Shown one piece after another: positions 6,511 to 14,751 of a DNA stretch of 49,038 bases. The stretch is from NCBI GenBank assembly GCA_964494735.1, contig CAZBSD010000016.1, positions 1 to 49,038 of the forward strand. Reading direction: 5' to 3'. A program made the position numbers and the translations under genes. The number at the start of each line of letters is the position of its first letter. Within the stretch, counting starts at the first letter, position 1. This DNA comes from PHAA01 sp964494735. GTDB taxonomy: Bacteria; Bacillota; Syntrophomonadia; Syntrophomonadales; Syntrophomonadaceae. The notes under the pieces are model-generated. The model did not search any database and was not told the origin of the DNA. It saw nothing but the letters and a program-made list of their open reading frames with translations.

Positions 6511-9138
6511 ATGGATTCTTATGTACTTGGTTTTCAGGAAATTGATAAAACCAAGCTTTCGATGGTCGGGGGCAAAGGCGCCAACCTGGGGGAGCTATCC
6601 AGGATTGACGAAATACGGGTGCCTGAGGGCTTTTGCGTTACTACCGAAGCGTATAAAAAGATTATTGGGAATAACGAGGAGTATAATTCGCTGCTGAATC
6701 AGTTGCTCCTTCTAAAAGCGGATAATAGGGAAGGTATCAGTGAAATCAGTGCCAAAATCCGCCAGGTCATCGAAAGAACAGCTATTCCGAAAGGTATCGA
6801 TAATGAGATTACCCGCCATCTTGCCCAACTTGGTGAAAAAAACGCTTATGCGGTAAGATCCAGCGCCACAGCGGAGGATCTGGCGACAGCCTCTTTCGCG
6901 GGTCAGCAGGATACTTATCTGAATATTATTGGAAAAGAAACGATCCTGAGACATATCAGCAAATGCTGGGCATCGCTGTTTACCGACCGTGCTGTTACCT
7001 ACCGCATCCAAAATGGCTTCGACCACGGCAAAGTCTATTTGTCCGTCGTCATTCAGAAGATGGTTTTTCCGGAGGCTGCGGGGATCATGTTCACGGCCGA
7101 TCCAATTACAATGAACAGGAAAATTACCTCCATCGACGCAAGCTTCGGTCTTGGAGAAGCGCTGGTCTCCGGCTTGGTTAACGCAGATAATTATAAAGTG
7201 CGTGACGGCAGAATTGTTGATAAGAAGATATCAACAAAGGAGCTGGCGATTTATGCCCTAAAAGAAGGTGGTACGGAGGAGAAAAAGATCGAGGCCGACC
7301 GTCAGAACAGGCAGACGCTGACCGACGAACAGATTCTGGAGCTTGAGAAAACAGGCAGACGGATAGAAGCATATTTCGGCAGCCCCCGGGATATTGAATG
7401 GTGTCTGTATGAAAATGAAATCTTTATCGTTCAGTGCCGTCCTATTACTACCCTTTACCCCATTCCGGATGTACGGGATGGAAAGGCCCATGTATATATG
7501 TCCTTCAGCCATCAACAGATGATGACTGATGTCATGAAACCGTTGGGGCTGTCTTTATTTCAATTAGGGTTTGACGGTACTCCCTTAATTCCAGTCGGCG
7601 GAAGACTGTTTATCGATCTGTCGTACGATCTGGCTTCTCCCACGGGGCGAAAGATAGTGCTTGCTTCTATGGGCAAAATTGATCCCCTCATGGATAAAGC
7701 GATCAAAAGCTTAATGAAGCGGGAAGGCTTTATAAAATCACTAGCGCGCGGCGGCAAAAAATATTTCAGTATGGGTTCGGGATATTTCTCATGGGCGCTG
7801 ATTGCCCAGATAATCAAGATATCCCGTAACAACGACGCATCTGTTGTTAAATCTTTAATGTCCCGGAACGAGGTCTCTCACAGAGATTTGCAGCAAAGAA
7901 TTGCAAACCTGTCCGGAAATGAACTGCTTACCCTGATTGAAAAAGAGCAGAAGCAATTACAAAAAGCCATGTATGATCCGCAAAGCATGGGAGCGGTTTA
8001 TGTCGGGACATTAGCTTCTAGCTGGATCAATAAGAACATGGAAAAGTGGTTGGGTGAAAAAAACGCGGCTGATTTGCTTTCCAAATCGGTAGCCGACAAT
8101 GTAACCTCTGAAATGGGTCTGGAGCTGCTCGATGTGGCGGACATTGTCCGCCAATATCCGGCGGTGATGGAGTATTTGGGACACGCCGCTGATGAGACGT
8201 TTTTTGATGACCTGGCCAAATTGGAAGGCGGCAATGCTGTCAGCAAATCCATACGGACGTATCTTGAAAAATACGGCATGCGCTGCTCCGGTGAGATTGA
8301 TATCACCAGGCCCCGCTTCAGCGAACAACCTACCGCGCTCATACCCATGATTCTCAGCAACATCAAGAACTTTGAGCCGAACGCTCATAAAGCCTTATTC
8401 GAGCGTGGCTTGTTGGAAGCAACGCAAAAAGCGCAGGATCTGCTAAATCATCTGGAACAGTTACCCCGCGGAAAACAAAAGGCTAAAAAGGCAAAGCAGA
8501 AGATCAACCTCTGGCGTAATTTTGCCGGATATCGGGAATACCCGAAGTATATCATGGTTGGGCACTACTGGATTATCAAGCAGGCTTTGCTGAAAGAGGC
8601 TGCCCGGCTAGTACAAAATGGGATTCTCCAGAATAAGGAAGATATATACTATCTGTCTTTTGAGGAACTGCGGGAGGCTGTGCGTACAAACCAGCTGGAT
8701 TACGGCATCATAGCGAAACGGAAAGACGAATACGACACTTATGAGAAATTTACACCTCCCCGTATAATTACTTCTGAAGGTGAAGTTTTATCCGGTGAAT
8801 ACGATACCGGCAACATCCCGAAGGGTGCTTTGGCGGGCATACCTGCTTCATCCGGAACGATTGAAGGCCGGGCACGGGTCGTTCTTAGAATGGAGGATGC
8901 CACCTTGGAGGAAGGCGATATTCTGGTCACGCCATTTACCGATCCCAGTTGGACGCCGGTTTTTGTATCCGTTAAAGGCTTAGTGACGGAAGTGGGCGGG
9001 ATGATGACCCACGGTTCGGTAGTTGCCAGAGAATACGGCCTCCCTGCGGTCGTTGGCGTGGGAGACGCTACCAGGTTGATTAAAGACGGGCAAAGGATTC
9101 GCGTAAATGGAACGGAAGGCTATGTGCAAATCCTGTGA
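6511..9138 (+). CDS. rph: Rifampin phosphotransferase (Rph)/PEP-synthase-like dikinase
   Basis: Rph transfers the beta-phosphate of ATP to the C21 hydroxyl of rifampin through a phosphohistidine. The 875-aa length fits (Listeria Rph is about 867). Order: N-terminal ATP-grasp with VGGKGANLGELS (~18-29), YAVRSSATAEDLATASFAGQ, IMFTADPIT, GLGEALVSG and IEWCLYENEIFIVQCRPITT (to ~310); a helical rifamycin-binding middle (~320-760) with FSHQQMMTDVMKPLG; then a swivelling His domain with GGMMTHGSVVAREYGLPAVV, in which H834 is the expected phospho-His. The PEP-binding TIM barrel of true PEP synthase is absent and the His motif is THG, not CHA, which favours Rph. GAGAGGAG precedes the ATG. It lies behind tetR and is probably controlled by it. 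Confidence 0.85.
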   Translation: MDSYVLGFQEIDKTKLSMVGGKGANLGELSRIDEIRVPEGFCVTTEAYKKIIGNNEEYNSLLNQLLLLKADNREGISEISAKIRQVIERTAIPKGIDNEITRHLAQLGEKNAYAVRSSATAEDLATASFAGQQDTYLNIIGKETILRHISKCWASLFTDRAVTYRIQNGFDHGKVYLSVVIQKMVFPEAAGIMFTADPITMNRKITSIDASFGLGEALVSGLVNADNYKVRDGRIVDKKISTKELAIYALKEGGTEEKKIEADRQNRQTLTDEQILELEKTGRRIEAYFGSPRDIEWCLYENEIFIVQCRPITTLYPIPDVRDGKAHVYMSFSHQQMMTDVMKPLGLSLFQLGFDGTPLIPVGGRLFIDLSYDLASPTGRKIVLASMGKIDPLMDKAIKSLMKREGFIKSLARGGKKYFSMGSGYFSWALIAQIIKISRNNDASVVKSLMSRNEVSHRDLQQRIANLSGNELLTLIEKEQKQLQKAMYDPQSMGAVYVGTLASSWINKNMEKWLGEKNAADLLSKSVADNVTSEMGLELLDVADIVRQYPAVMEYLGHAADETFFDDLAKLEGGNAVSKSIRTYLEKYGMRCSGEIDITRPRFSEQPTALIPMILSNIKNFEPNAHKALFERGLLEATQKAQDLLNHLEQLPRGKQKAKKAKQKINLWRNFAGYREYPKYIMVGHYWIIKQALLKEAARLVQNGILQNKEDIYYLSFEELREAVRTNQLDYGIIAKRKDEYDTYEKFTPPRIITSEGEVLSGEYDTGNIPKGALAGIPASSGTIEGRARVVLRMEDATLEEGDILVTPFTDPSWTPVFVSVKGLVTEVGGMMTHGSVVAREYGLPAVVGVGDATRLIKDGQRIRVNGTEGYVQIL

Positions 9139-9193
9139 GGCACTCAGACGATATTTCAGAATCCGGGAGTTTCGGAAGAAGGGGATGGAATAA

Positions 9194-9859
9194 ATGAACT
9201 CTGACATCGTTGCTTTCAAGAAACAACTGGAGAATAGCGGAACGAAAGGGTTAGTAATAGACATTGATGAGACACTTTCGTGGACAGTCTATTACATGGC
9301 TGGCGAACTTGCGAAGCTCTATGGAAATCCTCTAAATCTATCAGTAGGGGAACTATGTGAACGAATGATGGCTCGTGATGTTCCTTTTTGGAATGTTGAT
9401 GAAATTCGAAAGTGGGGGCTGCTCGCGCTGGAATCAGAAGAAATGGCGGAAGCATATCCGATCATTGAAGGTGCCGATAAAGCGGTTGAGAAAATTGATC
9501 ATGTTATTCCTGTAGTAGGCTACCTTACTTTAAGACAGACGTCAATCATAGATGCTACAAAGAGATGGCTTAAGAAGCATGGCTTCCCCGATGCAGCGGT
9601 GATAACCAGGCCTGCCGACTTATTGCTTGAGGAAGGAATGAAATGGAAAGCAGATACGTTAGTCTATCTCTATCCTCAAGTAATCGGTTCGATCGACGAT
9701 ACCCTTGATATATTCAACTATTTACCAGTCAGTTATAAGGGAACTATTTTCCTATATGGTCAAATGGATTACCCCAATAGTGATCTGAACATTATTCCCT
9801 GTAAAACTTGGGATGACGTTTTCAAGAAAGTAGTAGAATACAAGAAAGGGCTGAAATAA
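9194..9859 (+). CDS. HAD-superfamily hydrolase-like protein
   Basis: The 221-aa protein has the HAD motif I, GLVIDIDETLS, with the nucleophile/acid pair D23 and D25, and a late acidic motif GSIDDTLDI (~residue 165) as motif IV. Between them, PVVGYLTLRQTSIIDATKRW (motif II, Thr) and a lysine-containing stretch fit the HAD core. It resembles 5'-nucleotidase-like or uncharacterised HAD phosphatases; the substrate is unknown. GAAGGGGAT precedes the ATG. It stands 55 bases after rph on the same strand and could be in the same transcript. Confidence 0.75.
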   Translation: MNSDIVAFKKQLENSGTKGLVIDIDETLSWTVYYMAGELAKLYGNPLNLSVGELCERMMARDVPFWNVDEIRKWGLLALESEEMAEAYPIIEGADKAVEKIDHVIPVVGYLTLRQTSIIDATKRWLKKHGFPDAAVITRPADLLLEEGMKWKADTLVYLYPQVIGSIDDTLDIFNYLPVSYKGTIFLYGQMDYPNSDLNIIPCKTWDDVFKKVVEYKKGLK

Positions 9860-9860
9860 T

Positions 9861-10208
9861 TTGAAGAAAAACCAATTTATCATGAATATTCCCAATGCGG
9901 AGAGCGTGAACCTGGGAAGTTTGGTGGAGTACCAAAGTGGACAGTTGGTTAGCCTTGCGATAGCCCAATCGCCCCACATCAATATTATATTATTTGCCAT
10001 AGACCAAGGAGCCCAGGGGGAAGCGGGTAACGCTCACAGCGCGCCGGGAGATGCCCTGTTACAGATCCTGGACGGGGCTGCGGAGTTCACTATCGGTGAG
10101 AAAACTTTCACCGTCAAAAAAGGGGAATCTGCAGTCATGCCAGCCAATGTGCCGCATGCCTTGGCAGCAAAAGAACGATTTAAGATGCTGATGACCTTTA
10201 TTAAGTGA
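9861..10208 (+). CDS. Small cupin-domain protein
   Basis: This 115-aa single cupin shows the two motifs AHSAPGDALLQILDGAAEFT (motif 1, with a reduced set of metal ligands) and VMPANVPHALAA (motif 2, with the His). Small cupins of this type are often sugar-binding, quercetinase-like or regulatory; no reaction can be named. Translation begins at TTG one base after the stop of the HAD gene, giving tight coupling; an ATG at 9882 is an alternative. It closes the tetR-rph-HAD-cupin run. Confidence 0.8.
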   Translation: MKKNQFIMNIPNAESVNLGSLVEYQSGQLVSLAIAQSPHINIILFAIDQGAQGEAGNAHSAPGDALLQILDGAAEFTIGEKTFTVKKGESAVMPANVPHALAAKERFKMLMTFIK

Positions 10209-10294
10209 TCGATCAGTTTTATAGTAATGTGGATGCCGATACACAGAAACGCCTTGATTCATGACGTGCTAAAAAATCAAATCAAGTGTTATAA

Positions 10295-10531
10295 AAAATT
10301 AACAGAGAAGTCCAATTAATCTTAGTTTGTTGCTCACGAGTAGAAGGCTATAAGAAGTCTAAGGGATCCGTATTGGGCCAACCTAAAACCGGTCATCTTG
10401 GCGGCATATATTGTAGCGATATATTCCATAATAAAACCAACTACGATTGGCCTGCACCATTGTTGAAGAAGATGATTGAAACCGCTATGGTTATTCTTGC
10501 GGGTGCCGGCCAGATTTCTATGAAGAGCTGA
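10295..10531 (+). pseudogene. Unidentified protein remnant containing the second 35-bp repeat
   Basis: An open frame with no start codon reads EVQLILVCCSRVEGYKKSKG, SVLGQPKTGHLGGIYCSDIF, HNKTNYDWPAPLLKKMIETA, then MVILAGAGQISMKS-stop. It looks like a true protein C-terminus, but I do not recognise the family. The VCCSR-EGYKK part is the translated 35-bp repeat shared with position 280. The interval 10209-10570 contains nothing else credible. Confidence 0.4.
10324..10358 (+). repeat. 35-bp direct repeat, copy 2
   Basis: It differs from copy 1 (280-314) at two positions (G/T at 10341, G/C at 10344 relative to copy 1). Here it lies inside a broken reading frame and not before a gene. The two copies bracket the arr-MFS-tetR-rph-cupin region. 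Confidence 0.8.
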
Positions 10532-10570
10532 AGCGATACATGGGGTAAGGAAATATACAGGAGTGTGATT

Positions 10571-11134
10571 ATGCAAGGATATTTTGCATTAGCCACGATA
10601 TTTTTACTGATGGCATTAGTGTTGCTGCGAGTATACCTATTGCATAAAGTGGGCATTAAGGCCATGAAATTCGGAGAAACAGATAAAAAAGATTTTTTGA
10701 TACCTCCATTTGCTTTGTTGTTCTTTTATCTTATACTGGCCAGCGCTCTAGATCTGCCAAAATTGGGAACAGAGTTATTTGGCAGCGAAGTTATCGGCTG
10801 GATCGGTGTAGGGTTGTGTATGTTTGGATTAGTATTCTTTTTACTGAGCCTGATTTCATTCGGAAAAAGCTTTCGAGTTGGTTTGGATGAAGATCACCCG
10901 AGTACTTTAGTAACGACGGGACCCTTTGCTATTAGTCGCAATCCCATATATACTGCATTTGGATTGATTCTGCTGGGTATTTTTCTGATCTTCCCAAATT
11001 GGATATTACTGGTGTATCTTTTTGCAGGTATATGGCTTTTCAACCGCCAGGTACTTCTCGAAGAAGAATCCTTGCAAAAGATTTATGGTGAGGAATACGC
11101 GCGGTATTGTAAAAAAGTCCGGCGGTATCTTTAA
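10571..11134 (+). CDS. Isoprenylcysteine carboxyl methyltransferase-family membrane protein
   Basis: The 187-aa protein has four to five membrane segments and the C-terminal signature of ICMT/PEMT-like methyltransferases: LVTTGPFAISRNPIYTAFGL (R and NP(I/M)Y contact S-adenosylmethionine), then LLEEESLQKIYGEEYARYCK. Bacterial members methylate uncharacterised lipid or protein substrates in the membrane. AGGAG lies 8 bases before an ATG at 10571, and the in-frame GTG at 10565 is too close to it. A strong terminator follows. Confidence 0.85.
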   Translation: MQGYFALATIFLLMALVLLRVYLLHKVGIKAMKFGETDKKDFLIPPFALLFFYLILASALDLPKLGTELFGSEVIGWIGVGLCMFGLVFFLLSLISFGKSFRVGLDEDHPSTLVTTGPFAISRNPIYTAFGLILLGIFLIFPNWILLVYLFAGIWLFNRQVLLEEESLQKIYGEEYARYCKKVRRYL

Positions 11135-11263
11135 CCCGTTATCAGGAGACATCGGGTTGGGATTAAAAGTAACATGAGCAAGTGTTCTCTGGCGGTACAG
11201 AATTCATGGAATGCTGGCTGGAAATTCGGCAGTGCATGGAAGGACCGACAATGTTATAAAATA

Positions 11264-11295
11264 GAGGAAGGGTTGTTACTCTTCCTCATCTTTTT
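11264..11295 (+). terminator. Rho-independent terminator
   Basis: GAGGAAG (11264-11270) pairs with CTTCCTC (11281-11287) and is followed by ATCTTTTT. It ends the ICMT-family transcript. The surrounding interval 11135-11411 holds no other supported feature. Confidence 0.75.
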
Positions 11296-11411
11296 GGATT
11301 ATTTTAAGCGTTCAAATATTGCTGGTTTCAGCCAACGGCATGCGTTAAAACCAGGTAAAACTTATCTCAATCTGAAAGCATGGGGAAATCTTAAAATTTG
11401 GAGGGATAAAT

Positions 11412-11978
11412 GTGACCAAACCAAAAAGGAATCTATCCAGTCAACAGGGTGAGCGCCTGCTGGCTATATTGCAAGCCCGTTTTGAGAACAACGTGAACCG
11501 CCATATAGGGATTGAATGGTCTGAAGTTAAGGCAAAGCTGGAAAATGACCCGGAGAAACTGTGGTCACTCAATGAAATGGAAACAACCGGTGGTGAACCA
11601 GACGTTATCGCTCACGATAAAAAGACCGGGGTATATGTTTTTTATGATTGTTGTGGGGAAAGTCCCAAAGGCCGCCGAAATGTCTGTTATGACCGGGAGG
11701 CCCAGGAATCACGGAAGGCCAATAAACCCCAAAATAATGCTATTGATATGGCTGCCGACATGGGTATCGAAATATTGACAGAAGAAAAATACCGGGGGCT
11801 GCAAAAGCTGGGAAGTTTCGATACCAAAACATCCAGTTGGGTGAAAACCCCGGCTGACATCAGAAGTCTGGGCGGGGCTCTCTTTTGTGATCGCCGCTAC
11901 GACACGGTCTTTGTGTACCACAATGGAGCGGAGTCCTACTATGCAGCCAGGGGATTCCGGGGTTGGTTAAGCGTCTAA
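11412..11978 (+). CDS. DUF4256 family protein
   Basis: The 188-aa product matches DUF4256 along its whole length: GIEWSEVKAKLENDPEKLWS, LNEMETTGGEPDVIAHDK, CGESPKGRRNVCYDREAQES, AADMGIEILTEEKYRGLQKL, GSFDTKTSSWVKTPADIRSL, GGALFCDRRYDTVFVYHNGA, ESYYAARGFRGWLSV. No reaction is known for the family. The pattern of acidic and lysine residues (EPDV...D...) recalls PD-(D/E)XK nucleases, but this is only an impression. It starts with GTG, 6 bases after GGAGGG. Confidence 0.88.
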   Translation: MTKPKRNLSSQQGERLLAILQARFENNVNRHIGIEWSEVKAKLENDPEKLWSLNEMETTGGEPDVIAHDKKTGVYVFYDCCGESPKGRRNVCYDREAQESRKANKPQNNAIDMAADMGIEILTEEKYRGLQKLGSFDTKTSSWVKTPADIRSLGGALFCDRRYDTVFVYHNGAESYYAARGFRGWLSV

Positions 11979-11998
11979 ATTATGAAGGAGAAAAATGG

Positions 11999-12241
11999 GT
12001 GAGACGAAGAATACTGTCGGCCTTGTTGGGCGGCGCCATTCTAATGGTACTGGGACTTGTCCTGGGGTTGATAGTCGGCGCAGATATCGGCGGCAACTAT
12101 TTTACCGATTTCGAATTGGGCGGCTTGCGTGGTTATGAGGCGGTCGGTAACATAGGTGCTTGGGCGGGCGCGGTTATTGGTGCTTTGCTGGGAGCTATCC
12201 TGGGTGTTAAAATGTCGGATAAAAGGGGGCCGAAAATATGA
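11999..12241 (+). CDS. Small glycine-rich two-span membrane protein
   Basis: An 80-aa protein with two hydrophobic helices, LLGGAILMVLGLVLGLIVGA and IGAWAGAVIGALLGAILGV, both with GxxxG-like spacing typical of glycine-zipper membrane proteins. GTG at 11999 is chosen because AAGGAG sits 8 bases upstream; a longer frame from 11963 would overlap the DUF4256 gene. Its stop overlaps the hisF ATG by 4 bases, so they are co-translated. Function unknown. Confidence 0.65.
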   Translation: MRRRILSALLGGAILMVLGLVLGLIVGADIGGNYFTDFELGGLRGYEAVGNIGAWAGAVIGALLGAILGVKMSDKRGPKI

Positions 12242-13008
12242 GTGAGGTTTTAATCATGCCCTGCCTGGATATGAAAGATGGCCGGGTCGTCAAAGGGGTC
12301 AGTTTTATCAACCTGAAGGATGCTGGCGATCCCGTGGACTGTGCCCGTATCTACTGTGAAAACGGAGCCGATGAACTTGCTTTCCTGGATATCGCTGCCA
12401 CCATTGAAAATAGGAAGACCACCCTGGCAGCAGTCCGGCGAGTCGCCCAGGTGACAACCATCCCTTTCACGGTAGGGGGTGGGATAGCCTCGGTGGGTGA
12501 TGCGGAGGCGGTATTGGAGGCCGGGGCCGACCGCGTATCCATAAGCAGTGCCGCTTTTCGCACCCCGGTTCTGATCGACCAGGCGGCAGCCAAATTCGGG
12601 CCATCCAAGCTGGTGGTAGCCATCGATGTGGATAGAAACCCGGCGCTTCCGTCCGGATACGAGGTATATATCGACGGGGGCAACACCGCCACCGGAAAAG
12701 ATGCCATCCAATGGGCCCAGGAGGCAGAAGCCCGGGGTGCCGGGTATCTACTGCCCACCAGTAAAACCCGCGATGGAGCAAAAACCGGTTATGACATTCC
12801 CCTGATAAGAGGCATAAAGGAGGTGGTCAAGGTGCCGGTCATCGCCTCTGGTGGGGCCGGAACGATGGAGCATTTCCTGGAAGCCGCCCAGGATGGGAAG
12901 GCGGACATACTGCTGGCAGCATCGGTTTTCCACTTCGGTGAGATCAACATTTTGGAGCTAAAAAAGTATCTGCGTGACCATGGAGTCGCCGCGCCAGACC
13001 GCCACTAG
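12238..13008 (+). CDS. hisF: Imidazole glycerol phosphate synthase subunit HisF, orphan copy
   Basis: HisF is the (beta/alpha)8 cyclase that uses ammonia and PRFAR to make IGP and AICAR in histidine synthesis. The 256-aa protein keeps both catalytic aspartates at canonical positions, D11 (CLDMKDGRVVKG) and D130 (VVAIDVD), and both phosphate loops (FTVGGGI, IASGGAG). The loop normally LLTSxDRDGTKSGYD reads LLPTSKTRDGAKTGYD, and GAGEI is GAGYL, so it has drifted near the active-site face. No other his gene is nearby; it is coupled to a small membrane protein. It may be a dispersed his gene or a paralogue with another substrate. Confidence 0.87.
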   Translation: MSEVLIMPCLDMKDGRVVKGVSFINLKDAGDPVDCARIYCENGADELAFLDIAATIENRKTTLAAVRRVAQVTTIPFTVGGGIASVGDAEAVLEAGADRVSISSAAFRTPVLIDQAAAKFGPSKLVVAIDVDRNPALPSGYEVYIDGGNTATGKDAIQWAQEAEARGAGYLLPTSKTRDGAKTGYDIPLIRGIKEVVKVPVIASGGAGTMEHFLEAAQDGKADILLAASVFHFGEINILELKKYLRDHGVAAPDRH

Positions 13009-13029
13009 GAGTTCCGGAAAAGTGCTGGG

Positions 13030-13443
13030 ATGGTCATTGAAGGGACGGTGATCACTTTGGGTAACCTATTGATAAAAAGGATTTATGATCAGGCCCAAGA
13101 GGGAGACGGATACCGCATTCTGGTAGACCGGATTTGGCCGCGGGGAAAGAGCAAGGACGAAGTGAAACTGGATGATTGGGCTAAGGATATGGCTCCCTCG
13201 ACGGAGACTCGCAAAGCCTTTAATCATGAACCGGCCAAGATGGAATCGTTCCGAGAAGACTATGTTAAGGAACTTAATAGCAACCCTGCCGCCGCGGAGT
13301 TCTTAAAGCTGGTATCGGAAAAAACCGGAGAGGGTAATGTCACTCTTCTTTATGGGGCAAAAAGTGAAATCTATAACCAGGCGGCGGTATTAAGAGATTG
13401 GATAATAGATCGATTTCAAGCCAAGAACAGGGCAGGGGATTAA
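13030..13443 (+). CDS. DUF488 family protein
   Basis: The conserved core IKRIYDQAQEGDGYRILVDR, IWPRGKSKDEVKLDDWAKDM, APSTETRKAFNH and VTLLYGAKSEIYNQAAVLRD identifies the short (~115-140 aa) DUF488 family, a cytoplasmic protein of unknown function sometimes found with stress or DNA-repair genes. The true start is unclear. ATG 13030 lacks a close Shine-Dalgarno, and homologues begin just before IKRIYD, so TTG at 13057 (AAGGGA 11 bases upstream) may be used. Confidence 0.85.
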   Translation: MVIEGTVITLGNLLIKRIYDQAQEGDGYRILVDRIWPRGKSKDEVKLDDWAKDMAPSTETRKAFNHEPAKMESFREDYVKELNSNPAAAEFLKLVSEKTGEGNVTLLYGAKSEIYNQAAVLRDWIIDRFQAKNRAGD

Positions 13444-13528
13444 GGGTCAATCCGGCATCATGATCTGAATGACGCCCGCATATCACAAGTTGGATGGCGG
13501 CAATAAATAGAGTCAGGGGAGAGGGCAA

Positions 13529-14563
13529 ATGATAAGATTCGAGAGTGATTATACCGAGGGGGCCCACAGCAGGATTATGGAACGGTTGCTGGCCACCAAT
13601 CTGGAACAGACACCTGGATATGGTACCGATGTCCATTGCGAAAAGGCCCGCCAGTACATAAAACAGGCATGTGAAAACGACCAAATAGATGTCCACTTCC
13701 TGGTGGGAGGGACCCAGACCAATACAACGGTCATCGCATCTATCCTCCGCCCTCACCAGGGGGTCATTTCAGCCCAAACCGGTCATATCAATGCCCATGA
13801 AACGGGAGCGATCGAAGCCACCGGACATAAAGTCCTGGTGGTGGACAGCAGCGACGGGAAGATCACCGCGGCTCAGGTACGGCAGACCTATGATGATCAC
13901 TGGGCCGCTTCCGACCACGAACACACAGTCCAACCGGGGATGGTATATATATCCCACCCATCCGAAAATGGTACCACCTATTCCAAAAATGAGCTACAGG
14001 AGATCAGCACCGTAAGCCGGGAATTACAGCTGCCCCTTTTCCTTGACGGTGCCCGGTTGGGATATGCACTGGCGGCGGAGGGGAATGACCTGAGCCTGGC
14101 CGATATCACCCGGCTGTGTGATGTTTTCTATATCGGCGGCACCAAGGTGGGGGCCCTGTTCGGTGAAGCGCTGGTCATAACCAACGACAGCCTGAAAAAG
14201 GATTTTCGCTATCATATCAAACAAAGAGGCGGCATGCTGGCGAAAGGAAGGCTGTTGGGCATCCAGTTTGAGACTCTCTTTGAAGATGGACTCTATTTTG
14301 AGGTAGGTGAACATGCGGTTAAATTGGCGATGCGGATCCGGCGTGCTTTTGCGGCCAAAGGCTTTGATTTCATGTATGATTCAACCACTAACCAACAGTT
14401 CCCGATTCTACCCAGGAGGGTGCTGGAAAAACTATCGATCCGTTATTCTTACAGTCCATGGGCCACAATCGGCCAAGATCATATGGCGGTTCGTTTTTGT
14501 ACCAGTTGGGCCACAAGGGAAGAAAACGTGAACCTGCTTATCGATGATATCGAAGCACTGTGA
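13529..14563 (+). CDS. Low-specificity threonine aldolase family PLP enzyme
   Basis: The 344-aa protein belongs to the beta-eliminating lyase/threonine aldolase family, cleaving beta-hydroxy amino acids to glycine and an aldehyde. The PLP lysine is K206 in YIGGTKVGALFGEA; PLFLDGARLGYAL holds the Asp that contacts the PLP nitrogen; FLVGGTQTNTTVIASIL binds the phosphate; HINAHETGAIEATGHKV is the ring-stacking region. Length fits. GGGGAGAGGG precedes the ATG. Family members can also be aromatic or allo-threonine aldolases; the substrate is not resolved. Confidence 0.88.
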   Translation: MIRFESDYTEGAHSRIMERLLATNLEQTPGYGTDVHCEKARQYIKQACENDQIDVHFLVGGTQTNTTVIASILRPHQGVISAQTGHINAHETGAIEATGHKVLVVDSSDGKITAAQVRQTYDDHWAASDHEHTVQPGMVYISHPSENGTTYSKNELQEISTVSRELQLPLFLDGARLGYALAAEGNDLSLADITRLCDVFYIGGTKVGALFGEALVITNDSLKKDFRYHIKQRGGMLAKGRLLGIQFETLFEDGLYFEVGEHAVKLAMRIRRAFAAKGFDFMYDSTTNQQFPILPRRVLEKLSIRYSYSPWATIGQDHMAVRFCTSWATREENVNLLIDDIEAL

Positions 14564-14751
14564 TAATGCCTTCTATATATGATGGTTTGGGTCTCGGGGA
14601 CGGATATCCATCCGGGGCCTTTCTTATTGGCGGAGGGAAGGTTGCTCCAAACAAGTATTCTGTATACAACCATGTTGCAGTCAGCAACTATAGACATCAA
14701 TCAGTTATACTTTATTTTGAAAATATTCGACTTTAAGGAGGCAAATTTCCA

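Noticed and set aside
6511..9138. Calling this phosphoenolpyruvate synthase
   Set aside because: The PEP-binding TIM barrel is missing and the His motif is THG-VVAREYG, as in rifampin phosphotransferases.
11174..11452. 92-codon plus-strand frame
   Set aside because: It runs through the terminator at 11264 and overlaps the DUF4256 start; no family pattern.
14584..14625. Terminator after the threonine aldolase gene
   Set aside because: The stem is short (CGGAT/ATCCG) with unpaired flanks and only a short T-run; evidence too weak to list.
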